A stretch of DNA of 64,000 bases from Alviniconcha marisindica. Lineage: Eukaryota; Mollusca; Gastropoda; Provannidae. The notes beneath the pieces are model-generated. The model did no database searches, had not been told where the DNA came from, and worked only from the letters and a program-made list of their open reading frames with translations. The position numbers and the translations under genes are program-made. The DNA is taken from NCBI GenBank assembly GCA_018857735.1, contig JABMCL010001716.1:183501-247500 (forward strand). The letters are read 5' to 3'. Shown piece by piece: positions 1 through 12,600 of this stretch. Within the stretch, counting starts at the first letter, position 1. Every line of letters starts with the position of its first letter.

Positions 1-83
1 ACAGTGGTAGACCTAAAAAAAAAAAAAAAAAGTGTTAGGGTTAGGTACTGTATTTCCAGCCACACACCCTTTTTCTCGCACAC

Positions 84-231
84 CATAAATATCAGTAATG
101 ATCAGACACTGATCCTGGATATTATTGGAAAGAGCAGAAGTATTGTTACTCACATTAGTTCCCATCCAAATGCATGGACTGAGGTACATGTCATACGTAT
201 TGCTACCTGTGGCACTTGAAGAGGATGCCAT
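84..231 (-). CDS. First coding exon of an unrecognised gene (continues beyond the window)
   Basis: An ATG at 231 opens 49 codons on the minus strand, beginning MASSSSATGSNTYDMYLSPC, and the frame reaches a possible donor (GTGTGC) after position 84, leaving phase 1. The segment has two N-glycosylation sequons close together (NVS, NNTS) and two cysteines, which would suit the luminal or extracellular N-terminus of a membrane protein. I see no hydrophobic segment before the exon ends. The frame also stays open past the donor into a poly-T run, so the exon end is uncertain. It lies head to head with PAK1IP1, 455 bp between start codons. I do not recognise the family. Confidence 0.4.
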
Positions 232-686
232 AATGAAAAACTGTTGAAAAATTATAATATAAAATTTACGACATTTAAAACAGAACAGATTCGAAATAGC
301 AGCACTGAAAACCGGCTGTCACCCTCAGTCGTTCTAGAATTGTAAACGTGAATTGTCGACCCTTTAAAACTAGATACACAAATCGTGCACAATGTGACGA
401 CCCATAAGACACTCTGTAATGCCAAAGTAAAACTACACGAAAGAGCACAAAATGTTATATAATCGATTTGTCTACCTGTTCCAAACGTTCGAGGAGTATT
501 TTTTTAAATCAGATCTGAGAAAGCTAGTTCGTTTATAATAGTAACAATGGTAAGATCCCAATAATAGTTTTCAAGCATACTTAGTGTGCAATATAATTAT
601 TTGGGAGAATTGTACGTTAAACTGCTGTATCGCGCTGAAACGATGTTAGTAGGGTAAATAACTCTGATCCACAATACAGTGCCCGC
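232..686. promoter_or_regulatory. Divergent intergenic region, PAK1IP1 and the minus-strand gene
   Basis: The 455 bp between two start codons pointing away from each other must hold both 5' UTRs and promoters if both gene models are right. I see no convincing TATA box or CpG cluster, and the stretch is AT-rich. The call rests on gene layout only. Confidence 0.4.
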
Positions 687-3600
687 ATGGTGAGGATGGA
701 GGTTGTTGTTGGGACCTATGAAGAGGTTTTAGTAGGCCTCAGCCTGACAAAAGCTGGCGATGTAAGCACTTAACTTTTGTTGTTGATTATATCACAGATA
801 TAGAAACGTTTCAAAATGATGTCCTGTGCCAGTTATAATTGTGATAGTTTCACTGGAAGTGGAAGACAAGCTGCTTCTTCTTCCGTAAAGCAGCCAACAT
901 CTTGTTGATGATTCTGTTACTACTGAGGAGGTTGCGAAGATTTGGGTCATTGTTGTTGTACTTAGTGAGCGTAGGCAAGGGAATTGGGGATGTGGGGAGG
1001 GGGGGGGGGGGATATTGTAAAAAGTGTAAGCGCTTTTTACAATAACACGATCTATATCGTAAAAAGCTTACACTTTTTACAATATCGTGTTTTTCCCAAA
1101 TTCAGTTTCAGAATGGATGAATCATAAAAAATAAAGTTGAAATATATTTTAACAATGGAACTTATTGCAAGGTTTGTATAGTTATACTTTGTGATTTTTT
1201 GCCACATGACAGCTTCATTTGGTCATGGGGCAGTGAAATATTGTCACTTCTTTTACAAAACCAAAACCAGAACTTGGACTAGAGCAGTCTGTTGCACAGC
1301 AACCACTTGAGGCACAATGTTAACAATGTTTGCTTAAAAATTGTCACAGACTAACCCAGTACGAAATTTTTGCTTACTGGGCATTATAGATCAACCTGAC
1401 ACTGATACAATGGCTGAGTTTTTAGAATGATGAAGGTGGTTGATAATAATTGTTGTAATCTAAAAGGGAACTAGAACTACTATGCAGATATAACTTGTAA
1501 TTGTATCAGTACAGTATTGGAATGTCAGATTGAAATCCACCCATGAAGAGGGGGGGGGGGGGGGGGGGGGTTCAAAGAAGAAAAGGAAAGTGTGCTGTGC
1601 TGATCACATGGTACAGTCAGTGATTACTAACATAATTATGTTTATTTTTGCAGGTCTACAGTTTAACTGAAACATTCACAGATAAATCAAACATTGGCAG
1701 CATCAAATGTGTGGCAATCTCACAGCAAGGACTCCTGGCTTCTGGTGGTGCTGATGAAATCATCCACATTTTCAACTTGCAGAATCACAGATTAGTTGGC
1801 ACTTTAACACATCATTCAGGTTATTATATATAAAAAAAATTATGGGCAAAAATAAATAAAAAATTATGTTAAATTTTCAGCTTTCATTTTATTGTGTGAA
1901 CCATATCTGAAGTGTAGGAATTATGGCAATGCTCATGGCTGATTAGTTAAATACTGTTGCTAAAACTAAAAGCAAGGTTTGTAGTATACGTTCTTTTAAA
2001 AAAATGGAATGTTTAGGGAAGATGGGATGCCTTTCTCCAGACTCCAGTCCAGAAAATTATGAAAAATGGCGTTCTTGGCCTGGAAGGTTTGAGAATTTCA
2101 TAATAATGCTAAACACTGGGAGATTAAAAAACAAACAAATAACAAAAATGTTTGTGTGTTGAGACTTGAGAGGTTTCTTTCTTGAAACAACTGCCAGACA
2201 AGGTTGAGATCAGTGTCATCTGCTACGTAGTATTGGAAAATGCTCATTAAGTTTGGGAATTTTGAAGTAAAAATTATGTACAAACTCTGTATTATAATTA
2301 TTGAAATATTGAAAATAAGAAGTCATATTTGTAAAAAAAATACAAGTAATAATTATTGTTTGTGCTTGAAATTGAATTCAGTACTGTTACATAACAAATG
2401 TGTCCTGATCAAATTTTTGTGTTAATAAATTATTATTTTTAAATTTAATTGTTGAACATGATTATGCTTATTGTTAAAAGATAACAAGAAAAGTAAACCA
2501 TTAATCCTTTGATTGTCTTTGTTCATGACATTTACTTTTTTTTTCACTTACATTTACAATTATAATATATATATATATCATTTTGCAGGAACAGTGACCA
2601 AGCTAGACTTTTTCAAAAGGACTGATTTATTCAGCACAAGTGAGGATGGAACATTTTGTGCATGGCGAGTTGGAACATGGGAGCCGCGCACATTCAGAGG
2701 ACACAAGTATGTACCACTTGCTGATCATTTCTCATGAATGAAGCAGAGGGAAGTGCATTTATATAATATCATTATCAGGTTTGATCACTGATGTGTGTGT
2801 GGACAGAATAGTGTAACTATAACTATAAAAATGTGCTGTGATGAGAAATGTTGGTCTATGGCCATCACATTCACAGTGACAGATAAAAAGTCAAGAGCTA
2901 GCAGAAACACTGCATTTGCTGATCATCTCTTGTGAATGAAGCAGAGGGCAGTGCATTTATATAATATCAGGTTTGATCATTGATGTGTGTGTGGACAGAA
3001 CAGTGTAAGGGATAAAAATGTGCCGTGATGAGAAATGTTTGTCTATGCCCATCATTGTGACAGATAAAAATAAGTCAAGAGCTAGCAGAAACACTGCATT
3101 AGTGAGCTGGTTTGTCCTAGTGGTAAGGTGTTAGGCTGATAAGCAGAAGGACACTGGTTTGATTCCGCTTTGGCGAGATCCTCTCTTTCAAAAGTAGTGG
3201 TTTATGGACCACTTTGTGACCTGACCCCTCACAATTAATAAAGCATTAAAATGGCTCTCAAGTCTCATCAATGCCCATCTTAATGCAGGAGTCATTCTGG
3301 TGGTGACAGGGTAGTGTAAGGCATGGTCTCCTTCCTTCCCCTCCTTCTGGGATCTCTGTCCCCATCAGTACCTCTTTGGAGACAACTCAGCATTTTTAAA
3401 CAAGTTTTATCAAACCAAAAGAAACCACTGCATTACATGATGAAGGAGGAAGAGGCTGGTGCCGAACACTTAACCCCTCAGGGACTCTGGATATTGTCAG
3501 TTTCATTGAGGTGTACCCCAGACAACATTTATGATCTAGCTGCTTGCTCCTGTTGCTCGGTTTGAGAAGGTTGAGAACAATGACATTGATGCAGGGGGAC

Positions 3601-6600
3601 AGTGAACAGTGTGGCTGTTCACCCAAGCGGAAAGCTGGCACTGACTGTGGGTCAGGACAAGTCGCTGCGGACGTGGAATCTGGTGGATGGGCGACCAGCC
3701 TTTGTCTCAAACATCAAAGAAGGTGAGGCCCTTTGTTGGTGACCTGCTAGTGCTACTTCGAACATTCAATCATTCTGTTTTATTGTTTTGTTTCGAGTCA
3801 AACTCCAACGAGTCAAAGTATGGTGTTAATTACATTTCCCAGACTCCTCTTACCTCACAGTAATGCTGCCTGATCCAGAGAGTATTTAGAATGGCATTCC
3901 TGCATGCAAGATGGCAGAATAAACACACTTCAGATTTATTTACACTAACAAACCGTTGAACATTACACTACTACAATACTGCAGTACAGTGTAGATAGGT
4001 ACTCTGCGTTCTTTGCCAGCAAGCAATGGTTCAATTGTATGTGTGAAACTGAATAAAAGAAGCATATTTTGTCCACTTCAGTTTTCTATTTGTTTGCATC
4101 TGGGGAACTACCTGGAACTGTCAGAATTATTTCTGCGTTTAGTAGAACAGAAATTTATTTCAACACAACAAATTGACAAAGAAACTGTAGAGAACTGAGA
4201 AGGGTTTTTATAAAACACTGTTAGAGTCAGAAATTCATTTTAAAGGGGACACCAAGTGAATAAGGAACATGGACCCTATCAACAACACTGGAAAAACGAC
4301 TGACTCACAACAGTTCTTTCCTGTTGGCTTATGTTGTGGAATAAAAATTGACTCACATTGTCACAACACTCAGCAGTTCTTTTCTGTCAGTTTATGGACA
4401 GATTTGTCAAAATTGATGTTGAAAAGTCATAAAAACAGCCATGAATGCTGTGATTTTGTCATTTTGATGTTATGAACAAGGCTGGCATGTGCAGCTTCAT
4501 GAGTGTCTAGTATGTCATGAGCTGATCTTGTACTCTTGTAGTACAGTATTACTATTAGTATTAGTCTAGATCCATACTTCTGCTGTGTACTGGTCTTAAA
4601 GAGGAAGCAACATGGCTGCTCCCTGAGGAGCTGACACTTGAGGCAAAAAAAGAAAGGAAAAAAGTCTACGTTGGATAAATATTGATAGAACAATCATACA
4701 AAAGTTCCAAATGGAAATATTTTCTACCTTGTTAGACAAGCTTGCATCTTGTTGTTGAAGTGTTGCTTTACATCCACAGAAACAGGCGGCTTATTACTAA
4801 TATCAGGGACAGGAACCCAGGACGGCAACCTAAACTTTCACGCAGCTCCTGAGCTCTGCTTGCATATTTTCTTGTGGTCCCTTTTAATGGAGTTTGTGTG
4901 TAAAGGGAACCACTGTGTTTCATAATGTTCTTCTGTGTACAGGTGACTGTTAAGTATGAAGTTCTCTCCATCACATGTGTTTGACTCTTTTACCGTTTTA
5001 GATATATTTATTAGTTTCTTTGGAAGAAACACCTTTTTGCTGTTGACATAATGTGAAACATGGATGCTCTGATCATTAGGTCATCCACAGTGGTAATAAT
5101 TAATAAACCATCACAAGGAGAGGCATGATCTTGCAGTATTTTGGTTAACACATATCTAATTCTGAAGTTATTTTCAGTGGCAGAAATGGTGCTGTGGTCT
5201 CCTGATGGAAAGTACTACCTAACGTACGCCAAGGAGATCAACGTTTACAGTGTGGAGGTCAGTGTTGCTATCTTAAAGGACAAGTCCAAGGTTGGGGGTG
5301 AATTTTGACATGATTTCCGTTAAAGTTCGCTGAGAACAATGATGTAGGTGAAATTGTGATCTGAGGGTTATAAATGCATGAAAACAGGCATTTTATGTCG
5401 CACCGAAAGCATCGCCATGACGCTGAAAATCATGTGCACATATGTGCACTACGTCACTCTGGGGAGTCGCTGCAAAATGGCTAGTAGCCACAGCGTAACA
5501 GACTTGAAAAAATTCCAGTTCGAATCTCCAAGGATGAAGCTCCGATGACATTGTCAGTAGTTGGGCCTTTGTTTATTTCCTCTTTGTTATTTCCTCTTTC
5601 TCGAACCTTGTTAGGTGCGTGGCGTTTCAGTCTTTTTCGTTCTGTTTACTATAGCTGTGAAAGCTATAGTAAACAGAACAGGCTAGACCTCATCAGGGAG
5701 CCTGCCTTTTATTGGGTGTTTTATTTTATTTTCCCAATTTATCCTTGTTTGTTTCATCATATGTAAAAATGAGAAAGTTTTGTTCGTTCTAGCGATTTTG
5801 TGGCCTCCCTCGGTTAGGGTTTGGGGTTGGGCTAGTGACCGGTTCTTGCCATTCCCTGTTTTTTCTCTTGGCTTGCCCTTTTGTTTCTCGAGTTATATCG
5901 TTCATTTACGATGTACGAGTGAGGGGGGGTAGTCTGATGTTTAACGAGACCTCTCATTCTTTCTTTGTGTGGGGTAGTTCATGAGCATCTGTTGCCCTGC
6001 CGTGTTGTCACTGCTAAGTGGGTTGTATCGTGGACACGGATTACGTGTATCCAGCCTTTGTCCTGTTGCTCACTGACATGTCTTGCCTCCTCTTTCTTTT
6101 CAGAAAGTGTTGTTGTTGTTTTTCTTTCTTTTACCCTTCTTTTTCACCATGTTTCTTTCTTTTTGTCTTTGGTTTATTGGCCATTTTGTACCCGCTTGTT
6201 AGCTTGCCTGATTAGGGCAGCCATTTTGTATTTCTCTTGTTCTGCATTTGTTTACATCCCGATGCTTTGTTAAGGTCGTCCTGATTAGCGTTTTGCTTTA
6301 TCAGTCTGCAGCCTTTGTTTTTCTAGATGGAAGCTGGGTTAGTGAGGGGTGAGTTTAGAGTCAGTTATGGAAAGTTTGGCTTTCCATCTGTTTGTCGTTG
6401 GCACAGTTATTTTTGCTCTGTGCTCTTAATCTTATGACTGTAGTCATCCACTCCTTTGTTGCAGACAGTTAGTCCTGTGTATTAGACAGTTGTGATTTGG
6501 TGGGGTTTTTTGTTGTTTTTTGTTGGTTTTTCCCACCTTATGCTTGCAGGTAGGCAACCGTTTGGGGTTTTGAGGTGGTTTCAGCTGTTTTGTTTCTTTC

Positions 6601-9600
6601 ATTTGGTGTCAGCTGTTTGCTTGACTGATTAGGGAAGCCATTTTTCATTTGCCACCAGCATTTGTGGTTTGCTCTTTCTTTCTTTGCCACAGGCATTTGT
6701 GATCTGTTCTTTCTTTCTTTGCCACAGGCATTTGTGTACAGTCTCTTTCATGGCCTTTTCTGCCATAGGCATTTGTGTTAGACTTTTTGTCTTTGCCTTG
6801 TTAGTGCTTGTTTCAGGGTATCAGTGTATCTCTCAGTTTTGGTATCATGCTGTGTGCTAGCTGCTTGTCAGCTTCATCTTTGGAGATTTGAAATGGATTT
6901 TTTTGCAAGTCGTTTACCCTGTGGACACCCCTACAAATTCCGCTTTGAAGCAAACCCCATTTGGTATTCCTCCATAAAGTTTATGAAATCACACTCAGCG
7001 AAGTGCTCGCTACACAAATGGGCATGACTGCGGCGCATCATAAAAGTCAGCTCGTTTGAATTGTACAAATTTGACCCATTTTCGCCTCACAGCGGGTCGA
7101 TTCCGCGGGAACTCGTGCATAGTTATGCTTTGGGTTGCTTGTGAGTTGTTACAGTTTGCTGCAATACAGTAGGCCGGCATGGTAGAGCTTTTTGTCGACC
7201 ACATGCATACACATTCAATGAACAATCTAAGATGGCAACCGCACTGACTCCCCAGACTGACATCACTTCAGAAAGTCACGTGACTGATGGAGAACCCGAG
7301 ACAGCAGTCTCGGCCAGCCTACAGAAAATAAAATCGATTAAAAACCAACATAAACAATTTTTTTTCATTTTTTATTTCATTAAATCTCAAACTAGTGACT
7401 CATTTGTCAATCATTTCGATGGTAATTTTGCATACTTAAAAACCTTGGACTTTTCCTTTAACCTAATATGTGCAGTGTAGGATTGTAGTGTACTGGAGAA
7501 AGTGTTTGGTGTGTGGTATACATATTACAGTAATATTGGCTAAAATCTGTGTCAGCAGAAATACCAAAACAGTCAGCCACTTTGATCTTGATCTTGATCC
7601 TTTATGTTGGACTTAAGTTAGGGTACAGATGTGATGGTTTAACTTTAAGAGTCAGCCAATAAGATAAGCTGTTTTTGTGTGTGGATGATGCAGATGTTCA
7701 GTAGCAACAGCATATTCAGACAGTTGATTTAGGTCACTTAACAGAAGATCCTAGAAATAGTAGAATGTATTATTATCTAATTATGACCAGTAACTGGTTT
7801 GGTGTAAAATGTAAAATGTATATTTTTTTTTGTTTTGGTCTTTTTCTGTGACATTGATCTTAATGAATTTTATTTATAAAGCACCTGTCCCAGATCTGAA
7901 AGCAAGCTCCAAACATAGTACTGCTTCTTGTGGGACTGTGGTTTCCCAGTATTTCCAAAAATTTAGACTTTCTGAAATTCTCTCATACAAATGATACATA
8001 AATGTAATTGTAATATTTATGTATGATTGAATTTGTTAGAGTGACAGCATCCAAAAAGAATTCTTTTAATAAAGCTGCAGGAAGAATAGAGGAATTAAAT
8101 GCATTGCTCCTGAATATACCTTGTAAGGTCCATTTTTACACTGACAGGTAACAAAACCAGCTATGACTGTGGCACTGGCAGCATATTAAAAAATACTACT
8201 AATTTTTGACAGCTTTATTTTGATTTGATTGTTCTGTGTGACTTTATTTTGTGTTCCTTGGGTGTGTGCAGGATGGACAAATAAAAAGGCGCATTGCACC
8301 AAAACACAGAGTTAACAGTATTGTGTTTGTCACGGTAAGTGACTTGCAGAAGTTTTTTTTATCATTTCCTCCATTATCAGTCAAAGGTTCACCAAGAACC
8401 AGGTGAGATGTTGCGTGGGCAATTGTTTTCTAGCATGCACAGAAACATTATGTGCAGTGTCCCCAACAATTCAGGTCTGTGTGATGGTTTGATCCTACCA
8501 GGTGGGATGTGTTATGATGTGTACATGATGTCTCTCTGACATGAGAGCACACATCACACGCAATCGCATTGGCACCGTCGTCACTGTGGTAATCGTGCCA
8601 GTGCAGGTTGTGTGTATATATATATATATATATGTACACAAAATAATATATTTTAGAGAACAGTTTGTTTTTAAGAGACAGTGATTCTGAAAATGGTATA
8701 GAGTCTGAACCATAATTGTTGTCAGTTTGGAGATTTGCCTACAGGCGTTTTGTCCTAGTGTTAGTCACACCCTGCAGTCTGAAGTTGGTATTGTCAGCCA
8801 TTTTTGGCATTTAGCATGGACACCAGTGGGTGTTTTTGTTTTTGTGCGCGTGTGTGTGTGAAGCTGCTTTACATTTTTCTGTAATCTACTCATGATCAAC
8901 AGCTCACCAACAGCTGTGTGACTTGAGAGTGTGGGATTTTGTGCAACACAACTCTTCCTGCACATACAAAGATGGATAATTAAACTAAAGACCTAAAGCA
9001 CATATATAAGATTGATATTAGTTACATGGACATGTACATCGAATGGAAATGACATACTATGATATATTTTTGGAGGAAGTGGTTATCATCTCAAGTACTG
9101 GTTGAATAAGCAATTTAAAGAACATGCTGTATTTTCTCTGCTGCATCTTCATGGCAATCTGACAGAGTATGGTGGTGAGCAGATCTACACTTAGAATATT
9201 TGACATGAAGTAATAATGATATTGTGTATTCCTGGGGTTTTAACATTACAATGTAAAGTTAATCACTGCCACTAATGTTTAAATAACATACATGGTGGTG
9301 CTTATTTCCCCAAGATGCAATGTTCTTTATAAACGTAAATGTAAAACCTGCATGAAAACATGTTTAAAACAACAACAACAAAACGTAATTATGTTTGGTA
9401 TCCCTTTCCTTCCTGACACCTGCCATCCTGTGTTGGTTTGATGTCTGTGGACTGTTCTAGGACAGCATCATAGCCTACGGAGGGGAAGGAGCGACACTGA
9501 GAAGCAGTGGAGGGAGAGAGAAGGCGTCCCTGTTTTTTGTCGACATCATTGAAGGAATGGAGCTGCATCAGATTCAGACAGAATCCTTCAGGTGTGTGTA

Positions 9601-12600
9601 GCTTGTTAGCGTGTGTTTATGCATTATTATTATTGATAGCTTTTATATAGCGCTATTCTCTGCACTGCACTCATGTCACATGTGATTCTGAATGAATGAC
9701 TGTATCCAAGGAATGAGAGAACAGCTGTTGGTGTTTACACACGCACAAAACATGTTAGCACATAACGCAAAGATTCATATTTAAAATGGCACAGAGATTT
9801 GATTTTTTTTAAGGTGTTGAAATGCAGTGTCATAGGATTAGATGAGGAACTTCGTTGACTGGGCTTTGTTTCAGCCTTGAATGGACCTTTCTCTGGGTGA
9901 TTTTAGGTTTCATGGCCTGTCTCCTGTGGATCACAAGATTAGAGGAGGCTGGTTTGTCTTGGACTTGAGAGAACCTGTCTTTGCATGATTTCAGGACTCA
10001 CAGACTTGTCATCTGCCCAGTGCATGATTAAATGAGGCACTTGGTGGCCTTTGCTCTGATGGCCTTTTCTCTGCCTGATTTCAGGATTCGCGGCCTTGCC
10101 ATCTGTCTGTCACATGAAGATCCAAGTTCTGGGGAGAAGTGGTTGACCTCAGTTGCCAGTGATGGTACCATTGATGTGCACAGAGTGATCGCTACACAGG
10201 TACAGGTCTTATATATCGCTGTCCAGTTCATTTGACATTTTTCACAGTGTTCACCCTGATATAATTGTGCTGGTTGACTGTGTGTAAAACACCAAGTTAC
10301 CTCCCTACCTTCCGCAGAGAGGATTACAAAATATTGGATAATGCAGTGAGATTTTTAAAATTTTCAGTTTCTTCTCATCTTCCAGTAAAACAGAAAAAGC
10401 AGAGAACTGTTTGAGCCTGTTCACAAATCCATTAACAGGCATGATTTTTTTCTCAGAAATCAGACTGCATTGAGAGCATAAGAACCTGTAAATCCAACAG
10501 GTACACATTGTGTTAACATTGAAAGGACGATTTCCAGACTATTTTTTGCTTCAACAAACTGATGCTGTCTGGTCCCCTTTGCACTGTAACTGGTTCGGCT
10601 TATTCTGGTTGTACTAGGGACTATGTTAGACAAGGTAGAGCCCATGTGAGATTGTCTCTGGGGGACCATGTCAGACAATGTATAGCCCATGTCAGACTGT
10701 GTCTGGGGGACCATATCAGACAAAATAGAGCCTATGTGAGACTGTCTCTGGGGGACAAGGTAGAGCCCACATAACAAGCCCATGTGAGATCGTCTCTGGT
10801 GGGATCGTGTCAGACAATGTGTAGCCCATGTGAGATTTTGTCTGGGGACAAGGTGGAGCTGATGTAAGACTAGCTGTTGGGGATGGGTTGTTAAGGTAGA
10901 GCCCATGAAACTAGCCCTGGGGTGGACAAGGTGGAGCCCATCTGAGTCTGGCTCTGAGGTGGGGTGGACAAGGCAGAGCCTGTGTGAGACTTGCTCCCTG
11001 GGGTGGGGTGAACAAGGTAGAGCCAATGTGAGACTTGCTCATTGGGGTGGGGTGGACACGGTAGAGCCTGTGTGAGACTTGCTCATTAGGGTGGGGTGGA
11101 CAAGGTAGAGCCTGTGTGAGACTTGCTCATTGGGGTGGGGTGGACACAGTAGAGCCTGTGTGAGACTTGCTCATTGGGGTGGGGTGGACACGGTAGAGCC
11201 AGTGTGAGACTTGCTCATTGGGGTGGGGTGGAGGGGCACTGTGTGAGACTTGCTCACTGGGGTGGGGTGGACAAGGTGGAGCCTGTGTGAGACTTGCTCA
11301 TTGGGGTGGGGTGGACATGGTGGAGCCTGTGTGAGACTTGCTCATTGGGGTGGGGTGGACAAGGTAGAGCCTGTGTGAGACTTGCTCATTGGGGGGGTGG
11401 ACAAGGTAGAGCCAGTGTGAGACTTGCTCATTGGGGTGGGGTGGACACGGTAGAGCCTGTGTGAGACTTGCTCACTGGGCTGGGGTGGACAAGGTGGAGC
11501 CTGTGTGAGACTTGCTCATTGTTAGGGTGGGGGTGGACAAGGTAGAGCAGTGTGAGACTTGCTCATTGGGGTGGGGTGGACAAGGTAGAGCATGTGTGAG
11601 ACTTGCTCATTGGGTGGTGAAAGTAGAGCATGTTAACTTGCTCTTGGGGGGGTGGACAAGGTAGAGCATGTGTGAGACTTGCTCATTGGGGTGGGGTGGA
11701 CAAGGTAGAGCCAGTGTGAGACTTGCTCATTGGGGTGGGGTGGACATGGTAGAGCCTGTGTGAGACTTGCTTATTGGGGTGGGGTGGACAGGGGTCTGGC
11801 TCGAGGGGTGGGTTGGACAAGTTGCAGCCCATTTTAGACTAGCTTTGGTGTTGGACAAGATAGAGTCCATGTGGGGCTACCTCATGTGGGTGGTTACAAA
11901 CAAATCAGAAGAAACAAATTGACTGTTAGCATTCTGAAACAAGGTAAAAACACAAAAAGTTCAAGAGAAAGCTTTATTATCTGTTTGTTGCTTGAAAAAG
12001 GTTTTCGCTGAAAATGTGTGCTCGTTTTGCATTGCCTAATTAAAATAAGCATTCCTTTTAACCCTTTGCATGTTTTGCTCTTGGGGGTAGGTTGGGCAAT
12101 GTAGAGAGAATATTTGAGACTCTTGTGTGGTAGTTTGGGCAAGATAGAGTCCTTTCCTTTCCATTCACTAGGCTCGGCAACGATACTAGAAACGCTACAA
12201 TTATTAATAAATCCACTGTAAAAAACAAGTCTTTTCCTCCTCCAAGAATCTGACCAGCTCATTCCAGTATGATTTGTTCTGTGTGTATGTCACATTGTGT
12301 CTGTGGTTGTTATGTAATTTGCATGTGTGTGTATTCTGTGTGTGTGTGTGCATAGCACAGATGTGCCTGTGTGTTGTCACTGGTATTAGGCTCGAAAATG
12401 AGTCGAAGTGGGCGTGCCTTGCTGAATCCATAATCTGTGTTCTAAGTATGTCTTGATATTGAAGGTTATCATAAAAAATAGTTCTTCAGTACCTTTGTCT
12501 TTACTAACTAGTAGGTCTGGCTGTATTGTAGCCTACAGTCAATGCTTAATTTTTATTTTTTTAAATAAATTGATTTAACTGTTGGTGTTAAAACTTGTCA

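Larger units (their letters stand above)
5277..7457. mobile_element. TTAA-flanked DNA transposon, degenerate Kolobok-like, in PAK1IP1 intron 5
   Basis: The left end AGGACAAGTCCAAGGTT (5277-5293) and the reverse complement of the right end AGGAAAAGTCCAAGGTT (7457-7441) match at 16 of 17 positions, and TTAA lies directly outside both (5273-5276 and 7458-7461). Inside, on the minus strand, is a broken THAP domain (6931-7180). TTAA target sites plus a THAP-bearing transposase are the hallmarks of Kolobok elements. A second internal inverted pair (near 5513-5545 and 6863-6896) supports one element of about 2.2 kb. No intact transposase core is visible, so the copy is dead or non-autonomous. Confidence 0.65.

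Noticed and set aside
10460..11026. 188-codon minus-strand frame
   Set aside because: Lies over the start of the 44-bp minisatellite; the repeated peptide follows the repeat unit.
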